Assembly (NCBI RefSeq): GCF_050389775.1
Contig: NZ_CP177144.1
Location: 992,001-1,056,000 of the forward strand
Direction of reading: 5' to 3'
Length of the DNA stretch: 64,000 nucleotides
Source: Marinibacterium sp050389775
GTDB lineage: Bacteria; Pseudomonadota; Alphaproteobacteria; Rhodobacterales; Rhodobacteraceae
Below, in pieces: positions 54,259 through 62,992 of the stretch (its first letter is position 1; each line of letters starts with the position of its first letter). The notes under the pieces are model-generated. The model saw only the letters and a program-made list of their open reading frames with translations. It was not told where the DNA came from and did no database searches. The translations under genes were made by a program, and so were the position numbers.

Positions 54259-54561
54259 AATGGCGCTTTCAATCGTTCAAATTCAGGTCAGTATCTGCGA
54301 GCAGGACCTCGACACCTTGGCGCGGTGCCATGCGCCTAGTCAAACAGGAATTGATGTCGGACCCATTGTTTTCCGGGCCTGTCGTACAGGTTGGCGCAGG
54401 TCGCCGGGCGGGCGGCCGAGGGGCGGCGGAAGGGAAACGCCCGGGGCCTACACATTGTTCCGGTTCTCTGGCATGAGGCGGGGTTCGGGGGCCCGGCCGG
54501 GGCCACCCGGCCGGCCGCGACGGGCCGGCCCCGATGCGCCGTCAGCCCGGAAGGATGCCCC
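54259..54561. other. 303-bp divergent promoter region
   Basis: No gene is recognised. It separates the ABC transporter operon on the minus strand from a methyltransferase gene on the plus strand. The part nearest the ATPase gene (54259-54340) is lower in GC and should hold its promoter. Confidence 0.45.
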
Positions 54562-55047
54562 ATGACCCGCCTTGATCTCTTCATCGACCGCATGGTGTCG
54601 CAACGCGCCTGCCTGGATTTCGCCATGGCCGAGACGGCGGCGATGGCCGGGCCGGTCTTCGAGCTGGGCCTGGGCAACGGGCGGACCTATCACCACCTGC
54701 GCGAGCGCATGCCCGGGCGCGAGATCTACGTCTTTGAACGGGCGGTGGCCTCGCATCCCGATTCCACGCCGGACCCGGCGTTCCAGATCCTGGGCGACGT
54801 GATGGAGACCCTGCCGCAGGCGCTGGGGCGCTTCGGCCCGGTGGCCCGGCTGATCCATGCCGACCTGGGCGGCCACAACCGGGCCAAGAACGATGTCTTT
54901 GCGCGCAAGGTCTCGCCGTTGGTCCAGCCGCTGCTGGCCGAGGGCGGGCTGATGGTGTCGTCGGACCGGATGTATTTCGACGGGCTGCAAGAGCTGGCCC
55001 TGCCCGAGGGGGCGGTGCCGGGGCGCTGTTTCATCTACCGCAGGTAG
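54562..55047 (+). CDS. Small class I SAM-dependent methyltransferase, paralogue
   Basis: This 161-residue protein has ELGLGNGRTYHHLRERM from residue 34 and the strand IYVFERAV. It aligns over its whole first half with the protein at 35129-35605. The ATG follows GGAAGG. The stop codon lies inside the left arm of a 15-bp inverted repeat. The substrate is unknown. Confidence 0.78.
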   Translation: MTRLDLFIDRMVSQRACLDFAMAETAAMAGPVFELGLGNGRTYHHLRERMPGREIYVFERAVASHPDSTPDPAFQILGDVMETLPQALGRFGPVARLIHADLGGHNRAKNDVFARKVSPLVQPLLAEGGLMVSSDRMYFDGLQELALPEGAVPGRCFIYRR

Positions 55048-55136
55048 GATGGGTCGCCATGCGGGCCGGCCCCGGGGTGCGCCCGGGCCGGGACCGGGGC
55101 GAGACGGCACAGGGCAGGGCGGGCGACCCATCCTAC
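55044..55136. repeat. REP-like 15-bp perfect inverted repeat
   Basis: GTAGGATGGGTCGCC (55044-55058) and GGCGACCCATCCTAC (55122-55136) are perfect reverse complements separated by 63 GC-rich bases. The left arm contains the methyltransferase stop codon TAG. It could form a terminating hairpin or be a mobile REP-type element. No second copy is found in this window. Confidence 0.75.
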
Positions 55137-55463
55137 GGGGCGCCTGCGCCGGGGTTGTCTTGGGCTCCATCGGGGGCTCGCGGCGGTGCCCGATCCGGGG
55201 GCAACAGGGTGGCGTCACAGGGCCGTGTCGCGGGGCCAAGTCACGGGCTCAGGGCGGGCCAATGGCGGAACCGGGGCGGGCCCAGGGTAGGCCCAAGCCG
55301 GAACCACTTCGGACACTATGCCCAAAAAGCGGGCGCACCTGCCGGTCATGGCATCACAAGACCCATGGCCGGGGCTGCAGGCACTGGCCCGGTGGGCTGC
55401 ATCGTTGGAATGTCAGGCGAGGAACGACAGCGTTCATCGGGGATGTCCTGACAGGAGGTGACA
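55048..55463. other. 416-bp gap upstream of the THI5-like ABC operon
   Basis: No gene is recognised. The first 90 bases carry the inverted repeat; the rest should contain the operon promoter. I see no conserved riboswitch core such as the TPP box CUGAGA. Confidence 0.5.
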
Positions 55464-56477
55464 ATGTCCAGACCCATTTTCGCGATGGCCGGCCTTTTGG
55501 CCGCGACGGCCGGCGCCGCCACGGCGCAGGACCTGACCGAAGTGTCCTTCGGCACCAACTGGGTGGCCGAGGCCGAGCACGGGGGCTATTACCAGGCCGT
55601 GGTCGATGGCACCTACGCGGCCTGCGGGCTTGACGTGACCATCGTGCCGGGCGGGCCGCAGGTGAACAACCGGGCCCTGCTGCTGGCCGGCAAGATCGAC
55701 TTCGTGATGGACGGCAACCTGCTGCTGCCCTTCAACGCCATCGCCCAGGGTATCCCGCTGAAGGCCGTCGCCGCGCATTTCCAGAAGGAACCGCAGGTGC
55801 TGCTGACCCATCCGGGCAAGGTCGCTTCGTTCGACGCGCTCAAGGATGTCGACAAGCTGTTCATCGGCGACAACGGGTTCCAGAGCTTCTACCAGTGGCT
55901 GATCACCGATTACGGGTTCGATGCGGCCAAGCGCGTGCCCTATACCTACAACCCCGCGCCCTTCCTGGCCGACGAGAACAGCGCCCAGCAGGGTTACATC
56001 ACGTCCGAACCCTTTGCCATCGAGCGCGAGGGCGGCTTTGCGCCCGATATCTGGGTGCTGGCCGACGAGGGCTTTTCGACCTACGCGACCATGGTCGTGG
56101 CGATGAACAAGACGATCGAGGAAAAGCCCGAGATCGTGAAATGCTTTGTCGAAGGTTCGGCCATCGGCTGGGCCAATTACCTCTATGGCGATCCGACGGC
56201 GGCCAATGCGCTGATCCAGGAGCACAACCCGGACATGTCGATGGACCAGATCACCTATTCCATCGACAAGATGAAGGAATACGGCATCGTCGACAGCGGC
56301 GACAGCCTGGAACTGGGCATCGGGGCGATGACCGATGCAACGGTCAAGGATTTCTACGACAAGATGGTCAAGGCCGGCGTGGTCGAGCCGGGGCTGGATT
56401 ACACCGCGGCCTACACGCTGGACTTTGCCAACACCGGGGCCGCGTTGCCCGTGAAAGCCGCGCTGACCGGGAACTGA
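55464..56477 (+). CDS. NitT/TauT/THI5-family ABC transporter substrate-binding protein
   Basis: This 337-residue protein has a signal peptide (MSRPIFAMAGLLAATAGAATA) and the THI5/NMT1-like fold: VSFGTNWVAEAEHGGYYQA, GPQVNNRALLLAGKIDF and DENSAQQGYITSEPFAIE. Family ligands include sulfonates, nitrate, pyrimidines and other heterocycles. It starts after a strong AGGAGGTG site, which predicts high expression. The ATPase gene begins one base after its stop. The ligand here is unknown. Confidence 0.9.
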   Translation: MSRPIFAMAGLLAATAGAATAQDLTEVSFGTNWVAEAEHGGYYQAVVDGTYAACGLDVTIVPGGPQVNNRALLLAGKIDFVMDGNLLLPFNAIAQGIPLKAVAAHFQKEPQVLLTHPGKVASFDALKDVDKLFIGDNGFQSFYQWLITDYGFDAAKRVPYTYNPAPFLADENSAQQGYITSEPFAIEREGGFAPDIWVLADEGFSTYATMVVAMNKTIEEKPEIVKCFVEGSAIGWANYLYGDPTAANALIQEHNPDMSMDQITYSIDKMKEYGIVDSGDSLELGIGAMTDATVKDFYDKMVKAGVVEPGLDYTAAYTLDFANTGAALPVKAALTGN

Positions 56478-56478
56478 G

Positions 56479-57267
56479 GTGACCGGCACGGCAAGCCCGG
56501 ACGCGCCGGTGACGTCGGCGCGCCCGCCGCTGATGCGGCTGGACCAGGTGGGCAAGACATTCGGCCGCGACGTGGTGGCCCTGCGGGACATGGCGCTGGA
56601 CGTGCGCCAGGGCGATTTCATCTCGCTGCTGGGCCCGTCGGGCTGTGGCAAGTCGACGGCCCTGCGGCTGATCGCCGGGCTGATCCATCCCACCGCCGGA
56701 CGCATCCGCTGGGACGGCCCGCGCGAGCTGGGCGTGGTGTTCCAGGAGCCGACGCTGATGCCCTGGGCTACGGTCGAGGACAACGTCTGGCTGCCCCTGC
56801 GGCTGAAACACCGGTCGCGGGCCGAGGCCAGCCGGGACATCGCCGAGGCGCTGGAGCTGGTCGGGCTGGCCGGGTTCGAAACAGCTTATCCGCGCGAATT
56901 GTCGGGCGGCATGAAGATGCGCGTGTCGATCGCCCGGGCGATGGTGACCCGGCCCTCGCTGATCCTGATGGATGAACCCTTTGCCGCGCTCGATGAGATC
57001 ACGCGCTTCAAGCTGAACAACGACCTGCTGGCGATGAAGGAAAAACTGGGCTGCACGGTGATCTTCGTCACCCATTCGGTCTTTGAATCGGTGTTCCTGT
57101 CGGATCGCATCGTCATCATGGCCGCCCGCCCCGGCCGGGTGATCGAGGAAGTGGCCGTGGGCGAGGCCTATCCGCGCACGGAAACCTTCCGCACCAGCGC
57201 CGATTACGCCGCCCATTGCCGGGCGGCCTCGGACGCGCTGAAACGGGCCATGGGAGAGCCGGCATGA
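56479..57267 (+). CDS. NitT/TauT-family ABC transporter ATP-binding protein
   Basis: This 262-residue ATPase has Walker A GPSGCGKST (52-60), signature ELSGGMKMRVSIARA and Walker B SLILMDEPFAALD. It starts with GTG and overlaps the permease gene by 4 bp. It drives uptake with the permease and binding protein of the same operon. Confidence 0.93.
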   Translation: MTGTASPDAPVTSARPPLMRLDQVGKTFGRDVVALRDMALDVRQGDFISLLGPSGCGKSTALRLIAGLIHPTAGRIRWDGPRELGVVFQEPTLMPWATVEDNVWLPLRLKHRSRAEASRDIAEALELVGLAGFETAYPRELSGGMKMRVSIARAMVTRPSLILMDEPFAALDEITRFKLNNDLLAMKEKLGCTVIFVTHSVFESVFLSDRIVIMAARPGRVIEEVAVGEAYPRTETFRTSADYAAHCRAASDALKRAMGEPA

Positions 57268-58142
57268 GCATCGCCGAAGACCCCGCGCCGCCGCCGGGCG
57301 CCGGGACCGCGCCGGGCGCGATCATGGATCCCGAGGAAGCCGCCCGCCAGCGCCGGCGCAAGCTGGACAGGATCGGCCGCTGGGTCGTGCCCGTCGTCGT
57401 GGGCATCCTGGCGATCTGGGGCTGGGACCGCATCGTCGTGGTCAACGAGATCCCCCATTACATCCTGCCCCGGCCCGGGCTGGTGGCGAAAACCCTGTGG
57501 ATCGACTGGCCGACCCTGGTGGGCAGCCTGTTCATCACGCTCAAGGTGGCCTTTTCCGCCCTGCTGGCCGCCGTGATCGGCGGCGTTGGGCTGGCCGTGC
57601 TGTTCACCCAGTCGCGCTGGCTGGAAATGGCGTTTTACCCCTATGCTGTCATCCTGCAGGTCACGCCGGTCATTTCCATCGCGCCGCTGATCCTGATCTA
57701 CATGGACACCGTGCCGGCGATCATCCTGTGCGCCTGGATCGTGGCCTTTTTCCCAATCCTGTCGAACACGACGCTGGGCCTGAATTCGACCGACCACAAC
57801 CTGCGCGACCTGTTCACCATCTACGGCGCCACCCGTTGGCAGCGCCTGCGCCTGCTGCAACTGCCCTCGGCCCTGCCCTATTTCCTGGGCGGGCTGCGTA
57901 TCGCCGGGGGGCTGTCGCTGATCGGGGCGGTGGTGGCCGAATTTGCCGCCGGCACCGGCGGGCTGGGCGCCGGGCTGGCCTTTCGCATCCTCGAAGCGGG
58001 GTATCGCCTGAACATCCCGCGCATGTTCGCCGCGCTGTTCCTGATCGCGGGGGCCGGGGTGGCGATCTACACGCTCACCAGTTTCATCAGCCATATGCTC
58101 CTGCGGAAATGGCACGAAAGTGCGATCAAGCGGGATGTGTGA
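57264..58142 (+). CDS. NitT/TauT-family ABC transporter permease
   Basis: This 292-residue permease has a cytoplasmic N-terminal tail of about 45 residues, then six helices, with a coupling loop LFTIYGATRWQRLRLLQLPSALP of the SsuC/ThiX type. It overlaps the ATPase gene and lies 9 bases before the FAD oxidase gene. Confidence 0.92.
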   Translation: MSIAEDPAPPPGAGTAPGAIMDPEEAARQRRRKLDRIGRWVVPVVVGILAIWGWDRIVVVNEIPHYILPRPGLVAKTLWIDWPTLVGSLFITLKVAFSALLAAVIGGVGLAVLFTQSRWLEMAFYPYAVILQVTPVISIAPLILIYMDTVPAIILCAWIVAFFPILSNTTLGLNSTDHNLRDLFTIYGATRWQRLRLLQLPSALPYFLGGLRIAGGLSLIGAVVAEFAAGTGGLGAGLAFRILEAGYRLNIPRMFAALFLIAGAGVAIYTLTSFISHMLLRKWHESAIKRDV

Positions 58143-58151
58143 GGAGAAGAC

Positions 58152-59552
58152 ATGAAGGACAACGTCGCGGCCGCCATGGCGGCGCTGAGCCACCTGGACG
58201 TGGATCAAAACCCCGCGTCGATCAAATCGAAGAGCCGGGATTTCTTTTGGTACTCGCCGGTGCTGAAGGACCGGCTGGACCATGTCGTCGCCGATTTCGT
58301 GGTCAGCCCGCGCAGCGAGGCCGAGGTCATCGAGGTGCTGAAGGTCTGTTACGACCATGACGTGCCGGTCACGACCCGCGGCGCGGGCACGGGCAATTAC
58401 GGCCAGGCCATGCCGCTGGCCGGGGGCTGCGTGATGCACCTGCGCTATCTCAACCGGGTGAAATCGGTGATGCCGGGGCGCGTGGTGGTCGAGCCGGGCT
58501 GCCTGCTCAAGGATCTTGATGCCGAGTGCAAGGCCCGGTCGGGACAGGAAATCCGCATGTTTTCCTCGACCTGGGCCACGGCCACGATCGGCGGGTTCAT
58601 CGCCGGGGGCTCGGGGGGCGTGGGGTCGGTGCATTGGGGATCGCTGCGCGACCTGGGCAACATCATCCGCCTGCGCGTGGTCACGATGGAAGAGCAGCCG
58701 CGCATCCTGGAATTCACCGGCGAGGAACTGGCCCGGGTCAGCCATGCCTATGGCACCAACGGCATCATAACCGAGATCGAGATGCCGCTGGCCCCGGCCT
58801 ATGACTGGGTCGACATCTTCCTGACCTCAGACGATTTCATGGCCGCCACGCGGTTTGCCGACGAGCTGGCCAACGAGGACGGCATCCTGCTGAAACTGGC
58901 CTCGGTCTACGAGGCGCCGACGGCCCATGCCTATTTCACCCGGGTCCGGCCGCATGTGGACGAAGGCACGCACCTGGTCGGGCTGATGGTCGCGCCGCAT
59001 TCGATGGACGGGTTCCTGACCTTCCTGGCCCGGCGGCCGGGGGTCACGATGATCTATCGCAGCGACGATCACGATTGGGAACGCGCGCCCGGCCCGGTCT
59101 TTGAATACGGCTGGAACCACACGACGCTGCGGGCGCTGAAGGTCGATCCGTCGATCACCTACCTGCAGGTGCGCTATGGCTTTCCCGAACATCTCGAGCT
59201 GATCGAGAAGATGCGCGACGATTTCTCGCCGGAAGTGCTGCAGCACCTCGAAGCCATTCGCATGAACGGCAAGCTGGCCTTTGCCGGGCTGTCGATGGTC
59301 AAGTTCACGACCGAAGAGCGCCTGGACGAGATCATCCGCCTGCACGAAGAGGCCGGGGCGCTGATCTTCAACCCGCATCGCTACACGCTGGAAGAAGGCG
59401 GGCGGCAAAGCGTCGATGACATCCAGCTGGCCTTCAAGCGCGAGGCCGATCCCAAGGGGCTGCTGAACCCGGGCAAGATGATTGCCTGGGACGATCCCGA
59501 CTGGGATTATGCGCGCATGTATGCCTGGCCGGGGCTGAAGGCCGCGGAATAG
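58152..59552 (+). CDS. FAD-binding oxidase (PCMH-type, GlcD-like)
   Basis: This 466-residue protein has the PCMH FAD-binding segment TTRGAGTGNYGQAMPLAGG (near residues 76-95), the VVEPGCLLKDLD strand and TIGGFIAGGSGGVGS, then a C-terminal FAD-oxidase domain ending RDPKGLLNPGKM-like. Such enzymes oxidise 2-hydroxy acids, alcohols or amines. It is 9 bases after the ABC permease and likely acts on the imported compound. The substrate is unknown. Confidence 0.88.
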   Translation: MKDNVAAAMAALSHLDVDQNPASIKSKSRDFFWYSPVLKDRLDHVVADFVVSPRSEAEVIEVLKVCYDHDVPVTTRGAGTGNYGQAMPLAGGCVMHLRYLNRVKSVMPGRVVVEPGCLLKDLDAECKARSGQEIRMFSSTWATATIGGFIAGGSGGVGSVHWGSLRDLGNIIRLRVVTMEEQPRILEFTGEELARVSHAYGTNGIITEIEMPLAPAYDWVDIFLTSDDFMAATRFADELANEDGILLKLASVYEAPTAHAYFTRVRPHVDEGTHLVGLMVAPHSMDGFLTFLARRPGVTMIYRSDDHDWERAPGPVFEYGWNHTTLRALKVDPSITYLQVRYGFPEHLELIEKMRDDFSPEVLQHLEAIRMNGKLAFAGLSMVKFTTEERLDEIIRLHEEAGALIFNPHRYTLEEGGRQSVDDIQLAFKREADPKGLLNPGKMIAWDDPDWDYARMYAWPGLKAAE

Positions 59553-59660
59553 GCGGATGCGGCCCGGGGCGTTGGCGGCACATGCGCGCCACGGCCGGGC
59601 CGGTGACGAGAAACGGGCGGCATTCCTCGCCCGTAGGGTATCGAAATGGAGGCGTTCTGA

Positions 59661-60287
59661 ATGCGGGCGCTTGTTGTCTATTGTCACCCGAGGCCGGGCA
59701 GTTTCACCCAGGCCGTGCGGGATGTCGTGCTGGCCCGGCTGGAGGCGGCCGGGGCCGAGATCCGGCTGGTCGATCTTTATGCCCGGGGGTTCTCGCCGGT
59801 GCTGACGGCGCAGGAACACGAATGGTACGAGGACGAGAGCATCAACCGGACGGGCATCGAACAGGATGTCGAAGACCTGGTCTGGTGCGACACGCTGATC
59901 TTCGTCTATCCGACCTGGTGGTACGGCCTGCCGGCGCTGCTCAAGGGCTGGCTGGACCGGGCGCTGGTGCCGGGGATTGCCTTCCTGATGCCGGATGACA
60001 GCCATTCCGACATCCGCCCCGGCCTGACCCATATCACCCGGCTGGGCGTGTTCACGACCTGCGGGGCCAGCTGGTGGCTGACGCGCATCGTCGGCGCGCC
60101 GGGCCGGCGCACGCTGATGCGCGGGCTGCGGTTCATCTGTGCGAAACGCTGCCGCACGACCTTTGCCGCGCATTACCTGATGGACAGTTCGACACCCGAA
60201 AGCCGGGCCGCGCACCTGGACAAGGTCGCGCGCAAGATGGAACGGTTCGTCGGGACGGCCAAGGCACCCCAGGCGGTCAGCGCCTGA
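59661..60287 (+). CDS. Flavodoxin-fold NAD(P)H-dependent oxidoreductase
   Basis: This 208-residue protein has the Flavodoxin_2 opening ALVVYCHPRPGSFTQAV and IFVYPTWWYGLPALLKGWLDRAL, as in NAD(P)H quinone reductases. It carries FMN or FAD and reduces quinones or nitro/azo groups. It is 108 bases after the FAD oxidase gene on the same strand. A role in the same pathway is inferred. Confidence 0.88.
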   Translation: MRALVVYCHPRPGSFTQAVRDVVLARLEAAGAEIRLVDLYARGFSPVLTAQEHEWYEDESINRTGIEQDVEDLVWCDTLIFVYPTWWYGLPALLKGWLDRALVPGIAFLMPDDSHSDIRPGLTHITRLGVFTTCGASWWLTRIVGAPGRRTLMRGLRFICAKRCRTTFAAHYLMDSSTPESRAAHLDKVARKMERFVGTAKAPQAVSA

Positions 60288-60322
60288 TGTGAGACCCGGG
60301 CAGCAGGAGCCCTCCCGCCCGT

Positions 60323-60348
60323 CGCCATTGGTGCTCGAACCAATGGCG
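60323..60348. promoter_or_regulatory. Perfect 10-bp inverted repeat upstream of the creatininase gene
   Basis: CGCCATTGGT (60323-60332) and ACCAATGGCG (60339-60348) form a perfect stem with a 6-nt loop. A further ACCAAT follows at 60351-60356. It lies about 60 bases before the creatininase start and 36 after the reductase stop. It could be a hairpin or a dimeric regulator site. Confidence 0.55.
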
Positions 60349-60408
60349 CACCAATTTCAACCCCCGGGCACCCGCTGCCCTTTGCGCCAAGATGATGGAG
60401 CCTGCCGG

Positions 60409-61185
60409 ATGACCCGCCGCCTGGACTGGGCCGAATACCGTTACGAGGAATTCGGCGCCTGCGACCCGATGAAGACCATTGCCATCCTGCCCACCGCGGC
60501 GATCGAACAGCACGGGCCGCATCTGCCGGTAGGCACCGACACGCTGATCGCCGAGGGCATGCTGGCCGAGCTGCGCCGGCAGGTGCCCGACGACCTGGAC
60601 ATCCGCATCCTGCCCGTCCAGGCCGTGGGCAAGTCGAACGAACATCTCTGGGCCGGGGGCACGCTGACCCTGGGCGCGGCGACGGCGCTGCAGGCCTGGA
60701 CCGAGATCGGCCTCTCCGTGGCCCGGGCCGGGCTGCGCAAGATCGTCATCGTCAATTCCCATGGCGGCAACCTCGACCTGGTGTCGATCCTGTCGCGGGA
60801 ATTGCGCGTGCAGGCCGGGATGCTGGCCGTGAAATGCCAATGGGGCGGGTTCGGCACGCCCGAGGGGCTGTTTTCCGAGGAAGAGCTGGCCTTTGGCATC
60901 CATGGCGGTGACCGCGAGACCTCGTTGATGCTGGCCTTTGCGCCGCAGACCGTCGACATGACCCGGGCCGTGGACACGCCGTCGAGCGCCGTGTCCACGC
61001 CGATCCCGCCGATCGGGCCGGTCAGCTATGGATGGATCGCGACCGACCTGTCACCGACGGGCATTGTCGGTGAGGCGGCCCGGGCCACGGCCGAGAAGGG
61101 CCGGGCGGCCTGTGCCCACCAGGTGCGGGGCTTTGTCGAGTTGTTGCGCCAGGTGCGCGACATGGCGATCCCCGGCGACGGTTAG
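60409..61185 (+). CDS. Creatininase-family amidohydrolase
   Basis: This 258-residue protein has AAIEQHGPHLPVGTD (Glu33, His35, Asp44), VNSHGGN (His118) and GGDRETS, the metal ligands of the creatininase fold. The family includes creatininase, FAPy deformylase ArfB and mycofactocin MftE, so the reaction cannot be fixed. It follows the FAD oxidase and reductase genes, which fits the breakdown of a nitrogenous compound. The start at 60409 follows GGAG. Confidence 0.9.
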   Translation: MTRRLDWAEYRYEEFGACDPMKTIAILPTAAIEQHGPHLPVGTDTLIAEGMLAELRRQVPDDLDIRILPVQAVGKSNEHLWAGGTLTLGAATALQAWTEIGLSVARAGLRKIVIVNSHGGNLDLVSILSRELRVQAGMLAVKCQWGGFGTPEGLFSEEELAFGIHGGDRETSLMLAFAPQTVDMTRAVDTPSSAVSTPIPPIGPVSYGWIATDLSPTGIVGEAARATAEKGRAACAHQVRGFVELLRQVRDMAIPGDG

Positions 61186-61245
61186 GGTATTGCCCGGCGG
61201 GTCACGGGGCCGACCGCCTGGTGGGGCAGGCGGCCGGGGGCGGTG

Positions 61246-62730
61246 TCAACGCGCCCAGCAATCCGGGCCGACCAGCCAGGCCACGATGGTGCGGCCGCGA
61301 TAGGCGCCGCGCTCGGGGGTCCAGCGGCCGAGTTCGGTGACCGGCGTGCCGGGGCGGCATTGGGGCGGGACCGGCTCGAAATCGGCATAGACCGCCGGGG
61401 CCTCGCGGCCGGCCGGATAGGGGAACCGCTGGGCGTAGTAATGCGGCAGGTGATCGGCGAAGGGCACCGACCAGATGGCAATTCCGCTGCCCTTGGCCTC
61501 GTGGAACAGTCCGGCCAGCAGATCGCGGCTGACGGACACGACATCCTCGGCCCCGGCCTGGCGGGCGGCGTCGAGGATGGTGCGGCTGGCCTCGGCCCGG
61601 CCGACGTAGCGGGCCAGCACGAGGCGGTCGTTCACTGTCCAGCTGGTGGCCCAGACGGCGGCCAGGGGCAGGGCCAGCGACAGCACCAGGTTGATGCCCA
61701 GCCCGGCCCGCCAGATGCGCGGCGCGCGGGCCAGCAGCCAGGGCGCGGTCAGCACGATGCCGGCGACATAGGCCGGGGCGGCCCAGTTGGCATAGGCCCG
61801 CGACAGCAGGGCCTGGACACAGACCAGCACGATGATCGGCGCGCTCATCCAGACCAGCCAGCGGGCCGGCCAGTCGCCCCGGCGCAGGGCGGCGACAAGG
61901 ACCACGAGATAGGCCGCGAAGAAGACCGGGCCCATCACGCCGAACTGGCCGCCCAGGAATTCGCCCAGCCCGGCAAAGTTCAGCGACAGCCGGTCCGACG
62001 GTGCGTTGATCCAGTCGACGTTGTCGGCGGTATGCGACAGGGTGGTCAGCCCGTTCTGCAGGTTCCAGACTATGTTGGGCGAAAAGACCAGCAGGAAGGC
62101 CAGCACGGCCAGCGCGGCATCGCGCCAGGCAATGCGCGCGCCGGGCACGAAGATCACGGCCAGGCCGGCGCCCAGGGCAAAGTAGATCGCGGCATACTTG
62201 GCCATCATGCCCAGGCCGAGCGCCACGCCCAGGCCAAGCGCGGTCGCCGCCGACGGTCCGCGGGTCAGCCGCAGCCAGGCCAGCAGGGCCAGGGCGAAGA
62301 AGGGCAGCAGGATCGTGTCGGTGGAAAACAGCAGCGTGCCGACGGCCACGCCGGGCATCGTGGCATAGGCGATGCCGCTGGCCGCCCCGGCGGCGTCCCC
62401 CCACAGCCGCCGGCCCAGGGCCAGGACGACCAGCGCGGCGGCGCAATGGAACAGCGGTCCGGGCAGGCGGATCCAGAAGGGCGCGTCGCTGCCGGCCAGG
62501 CCGGTCACGGCGCGGATGACCCAGCCGATCAGCGGGGGCTTGGAATAATAGCCGAATTCCAGCTGCTGGCCCCAGGCCCAGTACTGGGCCTCGTCGACGA
62601 AGAGATCGGCGGTGGTGAAGGCCAGCAGGACAACGCGGTAGAGCGTCAGGGCCAGGATCGCGATGATCCCGGCGCGCAGGGCCTCAGGCGCTGCGCTTTT
62701 CGGCGTGGACCAGCCAGAGATTGCGGGCAT
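61246..62730 (-). CDS. GT39/ArnT-like integral membrane glycosyltransferase
   Basis: This 494-residue protein has VDEAQYWAWGQQLEFGYYSKPPLIGW near the N-terminus (the acidic DE motif of ArnT/PMT enzymes) and about 10-12 hydrophobic helices. It would transfer a sugar from a polyprenyl phosphate to lipid A or another envelope acceptor. The start at 62730 overlaps the LABN gene by 47 bp, because no ATG, GTG or TTG lies closer. It is the third gene of the module GT2-LABN-GT39. Confidence 0.85.
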   Translation of the reverse strand: MPAISGWSTPKSAAPEALRAGIIAILALTLYRVVLLAFTTADLFVDEAQYWAWGQQLEFGYYSKPPLIGWVIRAVTGLAGSDAPFWIRLPGPLFHCAAALVVLALGRRLWGDAAGAASGIAYATMPGVAVGTLLFSTDTILLPFFALALLAWLRLTRGPSAATALGLGVALGLGMMAKYAAIYFALGAGLAVIFVPGARIAWRDAALAVLAFLLVFSPNIVWNLQNGLTTLSHTADNVDWINAPSDRLSLNFAGLGEFLGGQFGVMGPVFFAAYLVVLVAALRRGDWPARWLVWMSAPIIVLVCVQALLSRAYANWAAPAYVAGIVLTAPWLLARAPRIWRAGLGINLVLSLALPLAAVWATSWTVNDRLVLARYVGRAEASRTILDAARQAGAEDVVSVSRDLLAGLFHEAKGSGIAIWSVPFADHLPHYYAQRFPYPAGREAPAVYADFEPVPPQCRPGTPVTELGRWTPERGAYRGRTIVAWLVGPDCWAR

Positions 62731-62992
62731 AGATGAAGATCCCAAGCGATTGTCCGAGGATGAAGACCGGATCGCGGCGGTGCAGGGCATAGGCGAAGAG
62801 GATCAGCCCGCCGCCGATGGAAAACCACCAGAAGACCTCGGGCACCACCGATTTGCGGGCCTTTTCCGAGGCCAGCCACTGGATCAGGAAGCGCATGGTG
62901 AACAGCAGCTGCCCGACCAGGCCGACGATGACCCAGATGAACTCGGCCAGTGAATTGACGCGGAAGAAGGCCAGGACGGTTTCCATGATCAC
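62684..62992 (-). CDS. LABN-domain small membrane protein
   Basis: This 102-residue protein has three helices with FLIQWLASEKARKSVVPEVFWWFSIGG, the signature of the lipid-A-disaccharide synthase N-terminal-like (LABN) domain. Similar proteins accompany polyprenyl-phosphate sugar synthases. The ATG at 62992 overlaps the GT2 stop by 4 bp. Confidence 0.88.
   Translation of the reverse strand: MIMETVLAFFRVNSLAEFIWVIVGLVGQLLFTMRFLIQWLASEKARKSVVPEVFWWFSIGGGLILFAYALHRRDPVFILGQSLGIFIYARNLWLVHAEKRSA

Noticed and set aside
55048..55463. TPP riboswitch before the THI5-like operon
   Set aside because: The CUGAGA and other conserved thi-box segments are absent.
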